The notes under the pieces are model-generated. The model searched no databases. It was not told the DNA's origin and saw only the letters and a list, made by a program, of their open reading frames with translations. A stretch of 64,000 nt of DNA. Source: Euclidia mi. Lineage: Eukaryota > Arthropoda > Insecta > Lepidoptera > Erebidae. The stretch's first letter is position 1. Each line of letters opens with the position of its first letter. The DNA lies in NCBI GenBank assembly GCA_944739405.2, contig OX123182.2, positions 69,815,183 through 69,879,182 of the forward strand, given 5' to 3'. Both the position numbers and the translations under genes were made by a program. Below are positions 1-11,489 of the stretch, in pieces.

Positions 1-2838
1 CACACCACGCTTAGTCATGGTGTTGTTCATCTCTGAAACATGGTAGATGAAGCAATCATTTTTTGAGTTCCACTCGATGCCAAGAATTTTAAATATGTTA
101 TCCTCGCCATCGAAACGATAAGGAGACTCGCAGTGGTCAGCAGGAAGTAGTGACAACAATTCCTGGGAATTATTGGACCACTTGCGGAGCGTGAAACCTC
201 CTTGCTCAAGGATAGCAACTATCTCCCGCTGGAGCTGTCGCGCAGAACCTAGCGAGGAAGATCCCGTCACGATATCATCGACGAAGGTCCCTTCCAGGAG
301 CACTTGAGCAGCTTGAGGATACTTGTCCGAATTTAAGTTAGCAAGTTCATGAATTACACGAATAGCCTGATAAGCCGAGCTGGAGACACCATAAGTGACG
401 GTGGTCAACTCGTACTGCTTAAGCTGATGATCAGGGGATTCACGCCAGAAGATGGTTTGCAGCTTACAGTCTTCATCAGCCATTTTGACCTGCCTATACA
501 TCTGTCGTATATCAGCAGTGAACACTATGTGGTGAACCCTGAAGCGTATAATAATATCCTCTATGTTTTTCTGTAGCTTAGGGCCAGACATAAGTATTTG
601 GTTTAGAGACACACCAGAGGAACTAGCCGAAGAGGCGTCGAAAACAACGCGCAACTTGGTAGTACTGCTGTGTTCCTTGAGAACTCCATGATGGGGAATG
701 TAGTAACGCTCAGAGGATACAGGGGAGGTGACTTCGCGCATATGTCCAGCTGCATGGTAGTCTCGCATGAACTCGACATACAGCTCTCGCAACCTGTCAT
801 CCTTGAGAAGTCTGCGCTCAAGATTATGGAACCGCTTCAAGGCTGTGACATGCGTGTCACCTAATGCCTTGGGGTGTACCTTGAACGGCATGGATACAAT
901 AAAGCGACCTGTCTCATCCTTAGCATGTGTCTCCACAAAATGTTTTTCACATTGAATGTTTTCAGGATCCTGTATGGGCCGCTTAGGAAGCTCTTCGCTT
1001 TCCCAGAACCGACTCATAGCAAGATTCAAATCTAAAGTGCAGGCCATTGAGACATTGGTGGCAATGTGACTCAATGCTGCAGGAGCTTTGCCCATGATGA
1101 TCCATCCAAACATTGATGAGTAGGCAGTAGGCATGTCTTCACCTAGGCTGAACCGCAACCCATCAAAAATTATATCATAAATACCAACACCCAGAAGCAA
1201 GTCAATATGACCCGGGGTATCAAAATGTTTATCCGCTAAAACTAAATGCCTACATTTCTGTTGAACAGACTTATTAACATTCATGGAAGGTAGAACTTCA
1301 GTTATGCGCTTCATAATAATGAACTGTTCATAAAAGGATTTATCGGCCTGACAAACAGATTTAATGTTGCATTTTACTCGCCCCCTAGTATGTTGGTTAA
1401 CTACACCACCCAAGCCAATTATAGGGTTAGACTGGCTGCGAGGTAACTGCAGACGCTGTGCCAGATCCTCAGTAATGATAGACACTTGTGATCCACAATC
1501 AATAAGCGCCCGGGCTAAATGGTAATGTCCATTTATATCCTGCACATAAATGATTGCGGTACCTAACACCATAGTTGAGACACCATCTTCACTATATAAA
1601 ACTTGAGATTGAGCAGTATGAGCTAAGGTGTTGCTATCACTCTGTGAGTGAGGTGTAGGCGAAGTATTTGTTCTATCACCTAAATGTAATTTAGTATGAT
1701 GGCGACCTTCGCATAATTGGCAAACACTATGGGAAAAACACTTAGATACTTGATGCTTACGCAGACAATTAAAGCATAATTTGCTCTGTATAACAAAAGC
1801 CTTCCGTTCAGAAGGCATCATGGACTCAAATTTATTACATTTATATAAAGAATGGTTTTGACTACAACATGGACAACTTAATGTGTTAACATTTGATTCG
1901 ACAACATTGAATGAGTTACTGGGTGTTGATTTAGTAATTGTGGAATTAGAAATGTTTTCTAGAATTCGCAGCTGATTTTCCAAGAACCCAAGTAACTCCT
2001 TAAATGTTGGAATTTTAGTATTATCTAATTTTGATTCAAATTTAGTGCGTAGTTCTATAGGTAATTTCTTAAGAATTATGTGAAGTAACAAAAAACACCA
2101 AGAATCTACATCAAACTTCAACCCTTTCAGGGCTTGAGTGCTTTCCTTGATAGTGGAAACAAATCGGTTTAAAGTTTTCATATTTGTTTGAGAAATATTT
2201 GGCAGACTTAAAATTGTTTCTATATATTTGTCTGCAATAACTCTTTTGTTTTCATATCGATCAGTTAGTAAGGTATATGCTATTGTATAGTTTTCAGGTG
2301 TTAAACTTAAATGTTTCACTAATGATAGGGGTTCCCTATCAAGTACACTAAGTAAATAATGCATTTTTTCCACATCACTAAGCTGATCATTGTTGTGAAT
2401 TAAACTATTAAACATTGAAATGAAGTTTGGCCACTCCACATGAATTCCATTAAACTTATTGAGTGACAGCTTGGGAAGGCGAATTTCACTAGACTTGTGA
2501 ACACTATTGGAATTGTTGTTAGATGATGTAAATTGTTGTGAATCTATGGATGAGTGTATGACTTGAATAGAGTAAAACTGCTCCTGGAACTCGTCATAAC
2601 CACGGTCTAGCTCTTGACGTCTCTTTTCGTCAAGGTTTGTAGACTCAGACATAAGAATAGAATACAGTTCATCCATTTGTTCGCGATACTTTTCGATATC
2701 CCTAAAACGAACTAAAAACTGCTTAGTTAAGGCTTGGTCCTCACCCTTTAGGGATAGACTCGTACCGATTTCATACAATTTACTGATGTTTTTATGAATT
2801 GTGTTAAATTTTACAATATACTGGTTTGTTTTGCTCAT
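1..2838 (-). CDS. BEL/Pao LTR retrotransposon Gag-Pol polyprotein, runs off the left edge
   Basis: Reading the minus strand from the ATG at 2836-2838 gives 946 codons without a stop, still open at base 1. In order I see a Gag-like region of the DUF1759 type (about residues 110-310), a cysteine/histidine cluster with knuckle-like CFNC and CQLC motifs (about 315-385), a retroviral-type aspartic protease of the DUF1758 type with the active-site stretch LIDCGSQ (about 443-450), and a Pao-type reverse transcriptase with LRVVFDAS (about 728), FTADIRQMY (about 772) and the catalytic FVDD (about 851). RNase H and integrase would lie left of the window. The order gag-protease-RT in one frame is the known BEL/Pao layout. 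The intact frame suggests a young copy, possibly still competent. The protease has Cys where DSG is commoner. The family assignment is secure; activity is inference. Confidence 0.93.
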   Translation of the reverse strand, partial: MSKTNQYIVKFNTIHKNISKLYEIGTSLSLKGEDQALTKQFLVRFRDIEKYREQMDELYSILMSESTNLDEKRRQELDRGYDEFQEQFYSIQVIHSSIDSQQFTSSNNNSNSVHKSSEIRLPKLSLNKFNGIHVEWPNFISMFNSLIHNNDQLSDVEKMHYLLSVLDREPLSLVKHLSLTPENYTIAYTLLTDRYENKRVIADKYIETILSLPNISQTNMKTLNRFVSTIKESTQALKGLKFDVDSWCFLLLHIILKKLPIELRTKFESKLDNTKIPTFKELLGFLENQLRILENISNSTITKSTPSNSFNVVESNVNTLSCPCCSQNHSLYKCNKFESMMPSERKAFVIQSKLCFNCLRKHQVSKCFSHSVCQLCEGRHHTKLHLGDRTNTSPTPHSQSDSNTLAHTAQSQVLYSEDGVSTMVLGTAIIYVQDINGHYHLARALIDCGSQVSIITEDLAQRLQLPRSQSNPIIGLGGVVNQHTRGRVKCNIKSVCQADKSFYEQFIIMKRITEVLPSMNVNKSVQQKCRHLVLADKHFDTPGHIDLLLGVGIYDIIFDGLRFSLGEDMPTAYSSMFGWIIMGKAPAALSHIATNVSMACTLDLNLAMSRFWESEELPKRPIQDPENIQCEKHFVETHAKDETGRFIVSMPFKVHPKALGDTHVTALKRFHNLERRLLKDDRLRELYVEFMRDYHAAGHMREVTSPVSSERYYIPHHGVLKEHSSTTKLRVVFDASSASSSGVSLNQILMSGPKLQKNIEDIIIRFRVHHIVFTADIRQMYRQVKMADEDCKLQTIFWRESPDHQLKQYELTTVTYGVSSSAYQAIRVIHELANLNSDKYPQAAQVLLEGTFVDDIVTGSSSLGSARQLQREIVAILEQGGFTLRKWSNNSQELLSLLPADHCESPYRFDGEDNIFKILGIEWNSKNDCFIYHVSEMNNTMTKRGV

Positions 2839-2905
2839 ATTGAAGGTTATTTGTACGAAAATTAACCTCGAAAGTAAATAAGCGTTCAATCAGTCAAGTA
2901 AGAAC

Positions 2906-3515
2906 TGTCACAGAGACACAGATAAAAAAGTTACTAAAATGCGTAGTATTATTTGTAAATCTGTGCTAATATTGAGAAAATGTAACAGATTATATCGGAA
3001 TTCAATACAACTTTAGAAAAAACGTGATCGAAAAGTACGATTACAATTTCTAAACGAGGGTAGAAATTTTTCAAGTTGAAAAATTTATATATAATACGAT
3101 ATGGAATAAAACCATGGAAAATGATGTTTGATGATGTTGAGAATGATAGGATATATGGATCCGGCTCGAAGGACCAGTGAATATGGTGGGGAAAATAAGA
3201 GGAAAGCTGAGATAGGTACCTTGCTTGTCGCTGGAGTTTGTTTCCTCTCGTCTCCCTTGTCCACCATAGGTTGATTTTCTGGTGGTTGCCAATCACACCG
3301 AGCACTCGCGAGATGATACCGTCCGGTACGGGATGTGTAGGCATCGACCGTAGGAGGATAATGTCTTTCACGTTCGGAGGTCGGCGCGGAACAGGGCCGC
3401 AACAGCCGTGCCCATTTTGCACGTTTGACGTGCGATCAAGCGAAGGTTGAGGGTAGATAGGAATTAGGTGAGGAAAAGTTTAATAAATTTAATAAGAATA
3501 TGATTTTACCCTACA
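2906..3515 (-). repeat. Candidate 5' LTR and leader of the BEL/Pao element
   Basis: This stretch lies just upstream of the Gag-Pol ATG on the minus strand, where a 5' LTR should be. Read on that strand it could start TGTAGGG (3515) and end GTGACA (2906), giving the usual TG...CA ends. A TATA-like run (TTATATATAA, 3085-3094) sits about where an LTR promoter would. I could not identify a primer-binding site, and the partner 3' LTR is outside the window, so the boundaries are a guess. Overlapping short frames here look like chance. Confidence 0.35.
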
Positions 3516-3589
3516 ACCTGCATCTTGAATGTTACAATATACAAAAATGATTCGTCACTTATTGTGACTACACATCAAAGCTTTTTGTC

Positions 3590-3743
3590 TTTTCAGTCTG
3601 TCCATCCTAAGGTTGCCTGGAAGAGATCGCACTTTGCGATAAGGCCGCCCTTGTGCATTTGATATGTATGTAGTACACTTGTCATTTACACCGAATTTGT
3701 ATTAACATTTGCACAATAAAGAATTATCTATCTATCTATCTAT
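3590..3743 (+). mobile_element. 3' end of a lepidopteran non-LTR retrotransposon
   Basis: The sequence GGTTGCCTGGAAGAGATCGC followed by a GCGATAAGGCCGCC run, then AATAAAG and a terminal ATCT microsatellite (3724-3743), matches a 3' UTR I recognise from lepidopteran LINE copies. No coding part is present, so this is a heavily 5'-truncated copy. The exact clade is not certain from the 3' end alone. Confidence 0.6.
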
Positions 3744-3974
3744 TAATTTACCCGTTTCTTCTTTATATTTCATACCTGCAGAAAGTGTAGTAACAGAGGG
3801 AGACTGTCTTTTGTAAAATTGACCTTCAAAAAGTGCTGATTTTCAGCCTGCTTTGAATAAATGACTTTATGGTGATTCTGCTGAATTAAGTAGCTATATA
3901 TAATATATAAGTTCTGACTGAAGCAGATGGAGAAAATAAGGAATACATAATAGAGTAAAATACATACTTATAGG
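3744..3974. other. No feature recognised
   Basis: AT-rich sequence between the LINE tail and the Helitron helicase remnant. I see no coding frame or repeat that I can name. Confidence 0.4.
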
Positions 3975-5915
3975 ACTTCTCGATATACAACATTAGTGGT
4001 TTGGCTCTCCGCAGCCAAAATGTAAAGAGAGTCAGGACTGGTGACGCGGGAGCAAGCGACATACAGGACACCCACTGCCCTCAATGTCTGCCTCTGCGAC
4101 TTATTGATGGTCATCGCGAAGTAAACACTCACGGGGAACTGTATGCGCTTGAATTATGAGGTATGCGAGGAATGCGTGGTTTAAATACTGCCTGGCTGAC
4201 GCCACAACCCGTAAGAATTTCCTAAATGGTGTATCTGTGGAGCGAGATGACTTTTAGGCGGGTCACGTTACACAACTTCGGAGAAGATAGGTTCCGAAGA
4301 AGCATAATCGGGACATCGACCTTCAGCTTGATGCTATGCGCCGGAAGTAAACTTGCTGACTGGGAGTTCAGAAATTCCACGGGATAATTTGTGGCGGTTT
4401 CTTGCTCGACGACAGTGTTTATAGAGGTGTAGACCACTTCATTCCTCTCAATTTCCGAGAGAATGCATTCGTTAATTGCTACAGCCTGATCGTTTTTGGG
4501 CGTCAAAATAGGCCACTCACACACTCACAAATTCTGCTATTACGGTATACAGCTGTATAATTCTAAGCCGGATACAACTCTACTGAGAGACTCTGGAAGC
4601 ACCACTTGTCCACCTCTCTCCGCTGGTAGAGTGTCTTCGCCAAGACTTAGAAAGACATCTTAGAATTGTTGAGCACGTGCATTGACGCGAAGCTGAACTC
4701 TCATATTAATGGTCAAGCGCAGCATACGAACTCGTGACCACAACAAAGATAATTTCAACGAAGCACTCACCTTGTCCGTGTGGTGACGGATTAAGAATAC
4801 GGAATGACAACCCCATATCATCCCATGGGTGTCGTAAGAGCAGACAGAGGGAGCAAGAACAGCACTGTAAGAGAAGGAAAACTTGATACAAACCCTATAC
4901 CAACCCGTTTGGCCAGCGTGGTATAGTAGGCCAATTCCACCTTTCAAAGGAGAGGCCTAGTCCAGCAGTGGACTGTTAAGGGCTGATGATGATGATGACT
5001 CACCTCGTCAGCCCTCGATCCCCGCGTCACCACGGGAAGCGTTTGTCGGGAATCGTCACTGAACAGAACTGTGACCACCCATTAAATGCTCGTTCCTGCG
5101 GATGTCCTGCAAGGTTCTGTCCATGGCCTGAACTGCCTTCCTATTGGCCATCGTACGCTCATCCCATACGATCAGAGAGCAATCCTTGAGCACGTGTCCC
5201 TTATCACTGTTACGTGACACACCACAAACGGGTATTACGGCGCTCTCTAAATCGATGGGATATTTAAACATGGTATGTGCTGTCTTGCCACCCGGAAGCA
5301 GTGGGGCAGCGATTGCCGGCGTCGCTACAGCAATGACAATTTTGCCTTGCCTCCTGACCTCTGCAAGTATGCCAGTAGTAACAAATGTTTTTCCTGTTCC
5401 ACCAGGAGCATCCAAGAAAAACATTTTAGCCTGGCTTTGCCCAACGCTTTCAAGGACGGTGTCGTAAAGTGGTCACGGTTCACGGTCTTGATGCGGTGAT
5501 GATTGGGAAGCGGGTAACAAATATTTGACCAGTGGAATCAGTGGATTGCCGCTGATAGAAATGACCACGTCTTGAAGTGAACTGAGACAGGTGTTCAGCA
5601 CGCGGTCATCAGTTACTTCGACTTCGTCTCTAGTAACACGCCTCAAAGCTCGTAGAAAATCTTCAGACAGATGATGGCGATACTTCTCCCAGAAAGCTAC
5701 CGCGTTCGCGACTCCACAAAACACCAAGATGACGTCAAACAGATGACGCATGTGGCTGGGACTGTCACTGATGCTCGCCTCCGCGAGGTCCCATCCCAGT
5801 ATTGGTCACCGTCAAGAAAGTGACGTACTACGCAGGTTGTGCGGTAAGTGGGATACTCCAAGCCATCAAATGTCCTCAGAAAGGCGAAAGACGTTGAGCC
5901 TCGGACTGAGTTAAG
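3975..5915 (-). pseudogene. Broken Helitron (Pif1-like) helicase
   Basis: This is the C-terminal, helicase part of a Helitron Rep/helicase, read leftwards. About 5915-5795 carries FDGLEYPTYR. A frameshift near 5795 leads into 5751-5066, which holds the Walker A motif GGTGKT (5386-5403), Walker B IVWDE (about 5160-5175) and one in-frame stop at 5473-5475. A second frameshift near 5065 leads to VTVLFSDDSRQTLP (about 5045-5005). A SINE then interrupts the frame, which resumes as VSASLKLSLLW and NMRVQL (4776-4690), then APKND-like and PIMLLRNL (4524-4222), and ends with FAMTINKSQ and SRVTS (about 4170-3980). The motif order is that of Helitron helicases. Replication-initiator (HUH) motifs are absent. 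At least two frameshifts and several stops make it dead. Confidence 0.88.
4777..4997 (+). mobile_element. SINE, GATGAT-tailed family (S1), inside the Helitron helicase
   Basis: The copy has the S1 head (TCATCCCATGGGTGTCGTAAG), the block GAGGCCTAGTCCAGCAGTGG and a GATGATGAT tail. It is flanked by a 12-bp target duplication, ACTCACCTTGTC (4765-4776) and ACTCACCTCGTC (4998-5009), one mismatch. Removing it rejoins the helicase reading RADE-VSA, which confirms the boundaries. Related copies lie at 10,246 and 15,976. The tail block resembles 3' ends of RTE-type lepidopteran LINEs, so an RTE partner is likely. Confidence 0.85.
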
Positions 5916-5924
5916 TAACACATA

Positions 5925-6495
5925 CATACATACATAGACTCACGCCTGTTTCCCGGAGGGGTAGGCAGAGACTACGGAACGCCATTTGCAACGATCCTGA
6001 CATACCTCACTTGCTTCACTCACTCCCATCAAGTTTCTCATGCATGCTCTTCTGTTAAGGGTACTTCTGACTTGTCCTTTTTTCAGGATGTCTCCAATCT
6101 GGTCAGAGAACGTCCGCCTAGGTCTTCCCCTTTGTCCTGTTCCATTCACACTTGCCTTATATATCTTCTTTGTCAGTCTATCGTCATCCATCCTCTCCAT
6201 GTGCCCAAACCATCTTAACATGCCTTTTTCAATGCTTGTCACTACATCTTCTTTTACCCCACACCACTCTCGTATCACACAATTCTTTACTCTGTCGGTC
6301 AAAGACACACCACACATACTTCTCAGTGCTCTCATTTCTACAGCATTTATTTTACTTTCAAATCTCTTCTGCCATACCCAACTTTCACTACCATACATAA
6401 GGGTAGGCACTAACACGCCTCTATGTACAGCCAAACGTGCCTTTTTGGACACGCTTTGACTGTTCATAAACGCTTTCAGAGCTCCATTCACACTA
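5925..6495 (-). mobile_element. LINE, 5'-truncated, same family as the copy at 41.9-45.2 kb
   Basis: The minus strand encodes the C-terminal end of a LINE ORF2: ALKAFMNSQSVSKKARLAVH, YGSESWVWQ, MCGVSLTDRVKN, RWFGHMERMDD and RGRPRRTFSDQI. The frame is open from the 5' break to its stop at 5940. The 3' end reads GGCGTGAGTCTATGTATG on the minus strand, followed by more TATG units (5924-5940). The reverse transcriptase core is missing. The coding part is nearly identical in layout to 41,868-42,414. It probably inserted into or next to the Helitron remnant. Confidence 0.85.
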
Positions 6496-9336
6496 TTACC
6501 TGCATAGTTAAGTAACAACCGCAGAAAATAGCATTCGACATTATTTGTGTGTACGGTATAAACTCTACAAAATGCGATGTCGAGTTCCACATCTCACTAA
6601 TGTTTATATACAGTTAATCCAAACAAAGGTACGTGCTATATGTATATCACGGAAGACAATTTAAAGCAAGTTTACATGTGACATGAAAATATATTAATTA
6701 AGAAGCAATAATTATACCAATGTGACCAAAATGTTTAATTTGTACTAACTCTATTACTATTTATTCTGACAGAAGTTATGTAAGCAATCAAGTGTGGCGA
6801 TGGTGTAGTTAATTAATTAAATAACTTCAACTAATAGTCTTGCTCATCTCTGAAACGAAGTAAAATAAAAAATTTAAGAAGAAAATGTACAACTCCATCT
6901 ATGACTTTTGAAAACAACTATTAACGTCGCCAACATGTTCAAATTTAAATTATTTATATCCAAAAAGGGCTTACACGTGTAATTCGACTTGATGTTTTTG
7001 AACTCTCTTAGATGGCGCTGCATTAAAATTGTCTTAATTCTACTTATATTCAATTAATTATTTTTATCAGCCTAAGTTACTTATATTGCGTGATTTTTAT
7101 AGTGTGAAGCTAGCTTATAGCATAGTTAACATAATAACAACATTCAAATATTCATTGTTACATTACACGTTGTTACAGAATGCGTTGAAGAAATAAAGGT
7201 TCTCTGCTCGTTCTCTGTAGGTCATAGCGTGATAATATGTAGCCTATGTGGTGACCCGACTTTTTAATAATATTTGTGCCAAATTTGTAGTAAATCCATG
7301 CAGTACTTTTTTACTTTATCCCGGATATAAGGACAAACAGATAAACAGACAAACAGACAAAAATTCTAAAAACTATATTTTTGGCCTCGGTATCGATAGT
7401 AGATCACACCCCAAGTATTCTTTAAAAAAAATATTCAATGTACAGTTTTGACTTTCCTATCATTTTATTATATGTATAGATAACACATAGACAATACAAG
7501 GGGTATAACATGTGTATACACTAAATATAGCATATCCCCAGCATAATGGCATTTACTTGTCGAAATGTTTTTGAATTACAGTTATTTTAGATGCCAAACA
7601 TAAGCTTATAAAGGGCGCTCCAAAAATAAATACCAAAAGTCACACCGCATCAAGAAAATATATCCGGCGAGCAATGTGTTATTTCTTATTATTTTGGTAC
7701 ATAACGTAGACCTTCATCAGACGCCGACACTTGGTGGATGCCTCCGGCTAAAGCCAAATAAAGGTGTATTTACCGATGTGTGCTCCTGACGTCTGCCATA
7801 ACATGCACTACGTCTTACCGACAACCCATTACAACGCAATATGGAATTATACACCAGTAAATTTTCACGCACCTACTATGTATAAGCATTTATATCTAGG
7901 GTTATTAAGTAAGCCTTGTAAGCTTGTTCGTGTAATACGAAGCAAACTCTCTATTGCCGATACAATAGATAACAAGTTTCAATAAGGGAGCTCAATAAGG
8001 ATACCACAATATTGCAGAGGTGCCTCCTAATTTTGTGAGCCACTTTAAACTTCATTGTTTCTGCAGAACCGCCGAAGTCGTATCACAACACACGTTCCAA
8101 CTAATTTAATTGTAATTTAGTTATTAGGTTTGTGCGATTTTCTATTTATACGTATGAGGTTTGTAGTATATTCTGCGTGTAATGAAGGCATTTATAGATA
8201 AGTGCGCCGATAATACTTGAATTGAATAATGAGTATACAAAATTACGTTATGAACCTGTGAATCACATGGGTTAATAATTTTGGCTATATTGCTATTAAC
8301 CATTTGGAAACATAATCCTGATACAGTAGGTAGACGTAGGCGGCCAAAGAGGATAAAGGTTTGGTACATTTTACTAAGACAACGAGAAAACCAATACAAG
8401 CGTTCATACTTTACTTCATCCCTTCATCATCTTAGCCGATACAATTCCCCAAAAACTCACCATGTAGGCTACACTTGAGCCGCACAAATTCGCCGTACGC
8501 TTCCCGCAATGCCTATAAGAAAATCTGTCCACCTTGCTCTACCGCAAATTTATCTCTTACGCCATAAACATTCTTAGTTCATTACAACACAAAAGTACTT
8601 TCCTCCAAAATTTCAAGTTTGTAGGGACAAATTTAAAGACAACGCGCCAAATTTTATTGACATCACGTACATAATTTATAAATTGAATTGATTGTACATA
8701 ACTGATATTATTATATAACCTAAACCACGTACACTAATGCTTAGCGTCGATCCATAATAATATTTCATTGGCATGACGATACAGGAAGAAGCTAGACTAT
8801 AGGCACATATAATACACCAATTAGGTATTCAAATTACACATTACGCTATTACGTGCTCACGGAGTTAAGTAAATATGCCTCAACACGTACTTATTTAATA
8901 CATGATTATAGTTAACATATTAGGCAATTTACTGAAAGCTCATTATAAGAGATATTAACGACAAGTTGAAGCAACAACCGGTGGACGAACCGCTTGCACC
9001 TGTGATTATTCGAGGTTATGTGTATTATATTGTTATTATCGCTTGCTTCTTGCCTCGTAGTATGAAGAACTTTGACAGTTGTTACGTCAACTTAGAGTAA
9101 AGATTATTTTTATAGGAATGTAGTATATATTATAGTATTTTTTTATTCACGACTATCCTGATACCAGCAAAATATATTCGCTTCGTAGAGACGCAGATAT
9201 TAGAAAACGGAGCCTGTGTTGTAAGGCAAACATTTTGGATGCAACCAAGTAACACTATAGTAATTGTTGCCCAGTTGGAAAACCTGTTAATTTGAATCCA
9301 TAATGGATTCATATACATACATACACATGTGCACGA
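6496..9336. other. Long AT-rich stretch without a recognised gene
   Basis: I see no convincing coding frame on either strand. A short array of ACAAACAG-type units (about 7331-7362), followed by sequence seen at the 3' ends of insect dispersed repeats, marks one probable repeat fragment at about 7240-7460. The short open frames here have no recognisable motif. Confidence 0.5.
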
Positions 9337-9350
9337 ATCTAAAGATTTTC

Positions 9351-9629
9351 ATACATACATACATAACTTCACGCCTTTTATCCTCGAAGGGGTAGGCTGA
9401 GGTGTATTTCACACCCACTTTTCGCCAGTTATGTTTCGGTCCCAATGTAATAGGGGGCGAGCCTATTGCCATCTACCCGGCACATTATTAAGCGAGCGAT
9501 GATTAACATTTTTAATACACACATAACTTCGAAAAGTCAGAGGTGTGTGCCCGGGGTACCTGGGGATCGAACCCGAGACCATCATCTGGGCAGTCCGTTA
9601 CGTATACCTCTGGGCTATCGACGCTAGCT
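9351..9629 (-). mobile_element. SINE with LINE-like TATG tail (S2 family)
   Basis: On the minus strand this has a tRNA-like head with the Pol III B box GGTTCGATCCC, a body with GGCAATAGGCTCGCC, and the 3' block GCCTACCCCTTCG...GGCGTGA ending in TATG repeats. A 14-bp target duplication ATCTAA(A/G)GATTTTC flanks it (9337-9350 and 9630-9643, one mismatch). The head differs from the copies at 45.6 and 59.9 kb, but body and tail match. Confidence 0.85.
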
Positions 9630-9643
9630 ATCTAAGGATTTTC

Positions 9644-10245
9644 TCCTGAATTATTTTCAGTGTGTTAGGTATGAATGTATGATGCATCACTTGCTTCACA
9701 AAACCCAGGGAGGCAACAAACATCAAATCAATTATTTATAAAAGACAAATTATTATAAAATGGCAATGATTTTCTATTTATATTAGGTAATAACGTTTGT
9801 TTTGCCTCATGGCAAGGGCCCCGGTAGAAATATAAGTAATATGAATTGTAGCGGTTTCTATTATTATTGCTATCACACACAAACCATATATTTTGTAAAA
9901 TCTAGGTCTTCATAAAACCTTACAAAAGACGTTGGAGTTAATCCCTAATATGGCAATCCCAACACGTCTGCACACAAATTGCTACCATCAAAAACCATCG
10001 CAAAAAAAATAATTACAAGAGTATAGTTGATTGAATCAGGCGTTACTTGGTGGAACTCCATTGTAATGTCTAAATAATTCAATTGTAATATGTTTTGTCC
10101 TCTTTCCTTCCATTAGCTTAAATTACTAGAATTCATTACCTATCAAAAATCTAACCTTCTCTAAATTCCTATAAATAAAACCACAAAGAATCCCTAAAAA
10201 CTCGTTTGTAGGTTGGCAAGTAGAAATTAATTTAGTTATTTAGTA
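9644..10245. other. No feature recognised
   Basis: AT-rich sequence between two SINEs. No coding frame, repeat or RNA gene that I can support. Confidence 0.4.
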
Positions 10246-10467
10246 GATTGAGAATACGGAATGTCACCACCCCATATCATCTCATGGGTGTCGTTAGAGC
10301 CGACAGAGGGAGCATAATATGCAGAGGGCAGCACTGTAAGAGAAGGAAAACTGGATACAAATCCTATACCAACCCGTTTGGCCAGCGTGGTATAGTAGGC
10401 CAATTCCTCCTTTTAAAGGAGAGGCCTAGTCCAGCAGTGGACTGTTAAAGGCTGGTGATGATGATGA
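10246..10467 (+). mobile_element. SINE, GATGAT-tailed family (S1)
   Basis: It shares with 4777-4997 the TGTCACCACCCCATATCATC head, the CCAACCCGTTTGGCCAGCG block, AGGCCTAGTCCAGCAGTGG and the GATGATGATG tail. The first few bases of the head seem to be missing. I could not see a clear target duplication. Confidence 0.8.
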
Positions 10468-10775
10468 CGCAGTAAGATATGACTAGATACTTTATACTAC
10501 TTGAACGATATACGAGAACCTATAATATGAAAAAAGGTTTGATTTATAAAACACGCAACTCCATCACGCCGTTGTGAATATTTTTGCGCGGCCTATAACC
10601 TGTTACTATGCTACCTTCTTTCTTCTGTTTACTTAACCAAATCACTTTCAAGGTTCCGTGTACTGTACATAATTTAGGTTGGGTTCCGTGTACTGTATTA
10701 ACTTCCTCACATTTACTAAAAACAAACACATAATTTAGTACACCTACACCCTTTGTCATGAGCCTTTATCTCAAC

Positions 10776-11449
10776 TAAATTCAGTTCGCGATCTCGGTGT
10801 TATATATCTTGACACCAAACTATGCCTAGACTCACACATTAACAAAATAGTCAGCAAAGGTTTCCAACTTTTCGGATTTATCATGCGGTCCACCCTTGAC
10901 TTTAAAAAAACCACATCGTATTTATGTTTGTATAAAGCCCTTGTTCGTTCACAACTGGAGTATGCAGTTTCGGTATGGAATCCTTTCTACAACAAATATG
11001 CTGAAATGGTGGAGAATGTTCAGTACAAATTTTTGCGTGCTTTGCATTATAGATGCCATAAATCTTACCTACCGTACCCTGTTTTACTCAGTAAATATAA
11101 GCTCCTTCCCCTTAGCTCTCGAAGGAAGTACCTTGAAGCGACTGTCTTATACAATATAGTCAGAAACAAATTTAACTGTACAAACCTGAACAACATGATC
11201 TGCTATGCTGTACCTAGAACCATCCATAGGCGACAGGTACGCGCAGGTACCCTTTTTGCACTGAATACCTGTCGAACTAATTCAGGCCTACGTTCACCTA
11301 TTCGCCGTATGGTTGACACATATAACGTTACCTTTGTTAACATAGATATATTTAATTGCAGCATAAATAAGTTCAAAAGCCTCCTTCTCAGTTCCCTATT
11401 TAATACTCAAACTACTTTATTACAGTACTTTCTTTTACTATCTGTCTAG
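10776..11449 (+). pseudogene. LINE reverse transcriptase C-terminal fragment (CR1/jockey-like)
   Basis: One frame from about 10,776 to the stop at 11,447-11,449 reads VRDLGVIYLDTKLC, HINKIVSKGFQLFGF, LVRSQLEYAVSVWNP and ENVQYKFLRAL. These are the thumb and connection segments that follow the catalytic core in CR1/jockey-like reverse transcriptases, and they parallel VLRDLGVLFDSKLTF and VRSHLEYCSVVWSP in the copy at 19.6-21.0 kb. The catalytic FADD region is absent, so the copy is 5'-truncated. The two copies share layout but differ a lot in sequence and probably belong to related subfamilies. Confidence 0.8.
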
Positions 11450-11456
11450 TATTTTT

Positions 11457-11488
11457 AAACTCCTATATATAAGTATATATAGGAGTTT
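11457..11488. repeat. Short AT-rich palindrome
   Basis: The arms AAACTCCTATATA and TATATAGGAGTTT face each other across a few bases, just after the RT fragment stop. A further half copy (ATAGGAGTTT) follows near 11,502. It may be part of the LINE 3' UTR. No terminator function is implied in a eukaryote. Confidence 0.55.
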
Positions 11489-11489
11489 T

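Noticed and set aside
2949..3422. 157-codon minus frame beside the BEL element
   Set aside because: It lies in the presumed LTR and leader, overlaps two other frames of similar length, and shows no known motif.
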